Shown here: positions 33,498-34,884 of the stretch, piece by piece
Layout: each line of letters starts with the position of its first letter
Numbering within the stretch: position 1 is the first letter of the stretch
NCBI GenBank assembly: GCA_017993335.1
Contig: JAGOMX010000018.1
Span: 1 to 34,884, forward strand
DNA length: 34,884 nt
Reading direction: 5' to 3'
Origin: Alphaproteobacteria bacterium
GTDB taxonomy: Bacteria; Pseudomonadota; Alphaproteobacteria; JAGOMX01
The notes under the pieces: generated by a model
What the model was told of the DNA's origin: nothing
Seen by the model: only the letters and a program-made list of their open reading frames with translations
Databases searched by the model: none
Translations under genes and position numbers: made by a program

Positions 33498-33728
33498 TTA
33501 TTCAGACGCCCCTTCTGCGCAAGTCTCATAACAATTATCGGCATCTTGTTCGCAGGCGTTGATTTCTTCATCGGACAATAACTCTCCGTTATAGTAGGGC
33601 GTGCCTGGGGATCTGAGGCATATATCTTTATTTTCCCTACAGGCATCGCGGCAGGATTCTTGTGCTTGTAAAGTTGTTGTTATGCTGGCAAAAAAAATGA
33701 GGGGTAAAAGGTATGTGTTTAAATTCAT
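33498..33728 (-). CDS. Small secreted six-cysteine protein, unknown function
   Basis: A 76-residue protein. The signal peptide (MNLNTYLLPLIFFASITTTLQA) leaves about 54 mature, acidic residues with cysteines in the mirror-symmetric pattern C-x3-C-x6-C-x21-C-x6-C-x3-C. Such spacing fits two helices tied by disulfides. It converges on the previous gene with 10 bases between stops. The ATG has only a weak ribosome binding site (AAGAG). Confidence 0.6.
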   Translation of the reverse strand: MNLNTYLLPLIFFASITTTLQAQESCRDACRENKDICLRSPGTPYYNGELLSDEEINACEQDADNCYETCAEGASE

Positions 33729-33820
33729 TTGTGGCTCTTGGGTGGTTTCAGGTCAAGTATGTCCCATAGTGTAGCATGGGTTTAATAGAATGTTCGAGAG
33801 AATAATGAGAGAAAAAAAGG

Positions 33821-33907
33821 TGGTGCCCGCAGCCAGACTCGAACTGGCACGACCTTGCGATCGACAGATTTTAAGTCTGTTGTGTCTACCGATTCCACCA
33901 TGCGGGC
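33821..33907 (-). tRNA. tRNA-Leu (anticodon UAA)
   Basis: The reverse complement gives acceptor arms GCCCGCA/TGCGGGC, a leucine-type D arm (GGTGGAATCGGTAGACAC), anticodon stem-loop ACAGA-CTTAAAA-TCTGT with UAA, a long variable arm (CGATCGCAAGGTCGT), T-arm GCCAG-TTCGAGT-CTGGC and an encoded CCA. The length is 87 nt. Confidence 0.96.
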
Positions 33908-34096
33908 AAAGTAAGGGGATATTAACAGATTTTGCTGAATTTTCAAGGGGTCTTGTCGTTATAAATTATTATAGTGTTGATAAAATAATTTCTATGCGCT
34001 TAAAAAAAAACAATTAAGTATTTGCTTATTATGCAAACTATGTATCAGTATTAAAATATAAATAATTATTTTAAAAAATACATTTGTCTTTGCCGC
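33908..34096. other. AT-rich non-coding gap
   Basis: I see no gene or clear structure between the tRNA-Leu and the promoter of the GNAT-like gene. The DNA is very AT-rich, with poly-A and poly-T runs. A plus-strand frame over the tRNA (33790-34017) has no support. Confidence 0.5.
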
Positions 34097-34125
34097 TGTT
34101 CATTAAATTGACTAAATGGTATACT
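34097..34125 (+). promoter_or_regulatory. Candidate promoter of the exported GNAT-like gene
   Basis: TGTTCA (34097-34102), a 17-base spacer, and TATACT (34120-34125), 40 bases before the ATG. The -10 box is good and the -35 weak. Confidence 0.35.
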
Positions 34126-34165
34126 TAATTTACACGGTTCAACCTATTTTTCCTGAGGAATAGAT

Positions 34166-34884
34166 ATGATGACTTGCAAATCCATATTTTTGTTAGCATT
34201 TTTTTTGACTTCATCATATGGTTGGGCCAGTTTTTATGAGGATGTCCTCTATTATGATGATAAAAAAAGTGCAAAGGGGATGCATCTGCGCATATCTGGC
34301 GTTGACAGCGAAAATCGAGAATGGAAAACCCGCGAAATTGTTGAGGATGATTTTCACTTTTTGCGCAGCTTGTATAGCGATCAAGACATAATGAAACTTG
34401 TGGGTGATGGCAGCACCCGCAATGATGAATATATTTATCAGTGTATGCAAAAGTGGACAAAAAACTATGAGGATGGATTACCCCTTGCCGCATGGGTTCT
34501 TGAATATACGGATACGAATACGCCTATTGGTATATTTATCGCCGACACAGTTCATGAGGCAGGCGTGCTGGAGGTTGGCCGTATTATCCATACGGATCAT
34601 CAAAAAAAAGGTGTTGGCACGAGTCTCATGCATGCCGTGGTTAAGATTTGGGCTCCGCTTATACGGTCTTTGGGGATTAAGTCTAAAGATACAGAGCAGG
34701 AAAAATTTTTCCGTTGTTTTAAGGGGGTGGAATTAAAGAAATTGTATATAACCTGCAGCCCCACAAATATACGCTCGTGGATGTCTCAAATTTCGGCGGG
34801 GTTTGTGCCTTTGAAAGCGGAGAATCAATTGACTCTTCGCGAGTCCATTCCTGATTCTTTTCCATTGGCACGGTGGGAGGAGGC
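34166..34884 (+). CDS. GNAT-family acetyltransferase-like protein with signal peptide (partial, runs off the edge)
   Basis: The frame is open from ATG 34166 to the window end (239 codons) and longer than any other frame there. The start is ATG 34166 after TGAGGAATAGAT. The first 21 residues (MMTCKSIFLLAFFLTSSYGWA) look like a Sec signal peptide. A GNAT fold is suggested by REIVEDDFHFLRSLYSDQDIMKLVG (start of the family pattern, about 56-80), LAAWVLEYTDTNTPIGIF, and the acetyl-CoA-binding loop HQKKGVGTSLMHAVV (145-158). Exported GNAT proteins are unusual because acetyl-CoA is cytosolic, unless the protein acts in a host cell or is not actually secreted. The C-terminal end and stop lie outside. 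Confidence 0.75.
   Translation, partial: MMTCKSIFLLAFFLTSSYGWASFYEDVLYYDDKKSAKGMHLRISGVDSENREWKTREIVEDDFHFLRSLYSDQDIMKLVGDGSTRNDEYIYQCMQKWTKNYEDGLPLAAWVLEYTDTNTPIGIFIADTVHEAGVLEVGRIIHTDHQKKGVGTSLMHAVVKIWAPLIRSLGIKSKDTEQEKFFRCFKGVELKKLYITCSPTNIRSWMSQISAGFVPLKAENQLTLRESIPDSFPLARWEE

Noticed and set aside
33498-33728. Six-cysteine peptide as a bacteriocin or antitoxin
   Set aside because: There is no immunity, export or toxin partner next to it; the pattern alone does not support a function.
33790-34017. Plus-strand 75-residue frame over the tRNA region
   Set aside because: It is the complement of tRNA-Leu plus AT-rich DNA and has no ribosome binding site or family resemblance.
34125-34493. 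Minus-strand 122-residue frame opposite the GNAT-like gene
   Set aside because: The plus-strand frame has a signal peptide, ribosome binding site and motifs; this one has odd composition and none.

Overview
The window reads as a chromosomal segment of an alphaproteobacterium, probably one of the host-associated lineages (Holosporales- or Rickettsiales-like). The signs are moderate GC, many dispersed palindromic repeats, an IalB-type periplasmic protein, several genes with mitochondrial relatives (NDUFAF5-like methyltransferase, RMND1/DUF155, ELM1), a trimmed alphaproteobacterial flagellar cluster, and alphaproteobacterial yebC-ruvCAB-ybgC and tol-pal blocks. The lineage is inferred from gene content, not from any search.

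Layout. 1-123 holds the edge of a probable insertion sequence whose first codons run off the left side. 211-5808 is housekeeping: a DUF465/YdcH protein overlapping an NDUFAF5-like methyltransferase, then on the minus strand an RMND1-like membrane protein, an IalB-family protein and a bifunctional PutA. The SRP RNA gene (5949-6043) borders an accessory patch (6044-9470). In it lie a DUF4143 ATPase with a PD-(D/E)XK-like C-terminal domain and a DUF1016/YhcG nuclease, surrounded by inverted repeats. One of these repeats sits like an operator next to the ATPase promoter. A large exported TPR protein converges on fliP across a 135-bp palindromic element. The flagellar patch is csrA - small helical protein - fliO - fliP on the minus strand and flgB-flgC-fliE on the plus strand. 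ileS and greA are divergent, followed by an ELM1-family gene, a FadE-like acyl-CoA dehydrogenase and a porin.

23975-28308 is tolQ-tolR-tolA-tolB-pal, the envelope complex that couples the inner-membrane proton motive force to outer-membrane constriction. It carries a palindromic element between tolA and tolB. After pal come two more palindromic repeats, then rsmA and a tightly overlapping yebC-ruvC-ruvA-ruvB-ybgC operon (transcriptional regulator, Holliday-junction resolution, thioesterase). Relative to the usual alphaproteobacterial order, the ruv/ybgC and tol blocks have been rearranged. The right end has small secreted proteins of unknown function, tRNA-Leu(UAA) on the minus strand, and a GNAT-like protein with an apparent signal peptide that runs off the edge.

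The most unusual points are the ATPase/nuclease pair with its candidate operator, two unrelated repeats that share one four-hairpin cloverleaf architecture, the exported GNAT, a mirror-symmetric six-cysteine secreted peptide, and an 18-bp perfect palindrome upstream of ileS.
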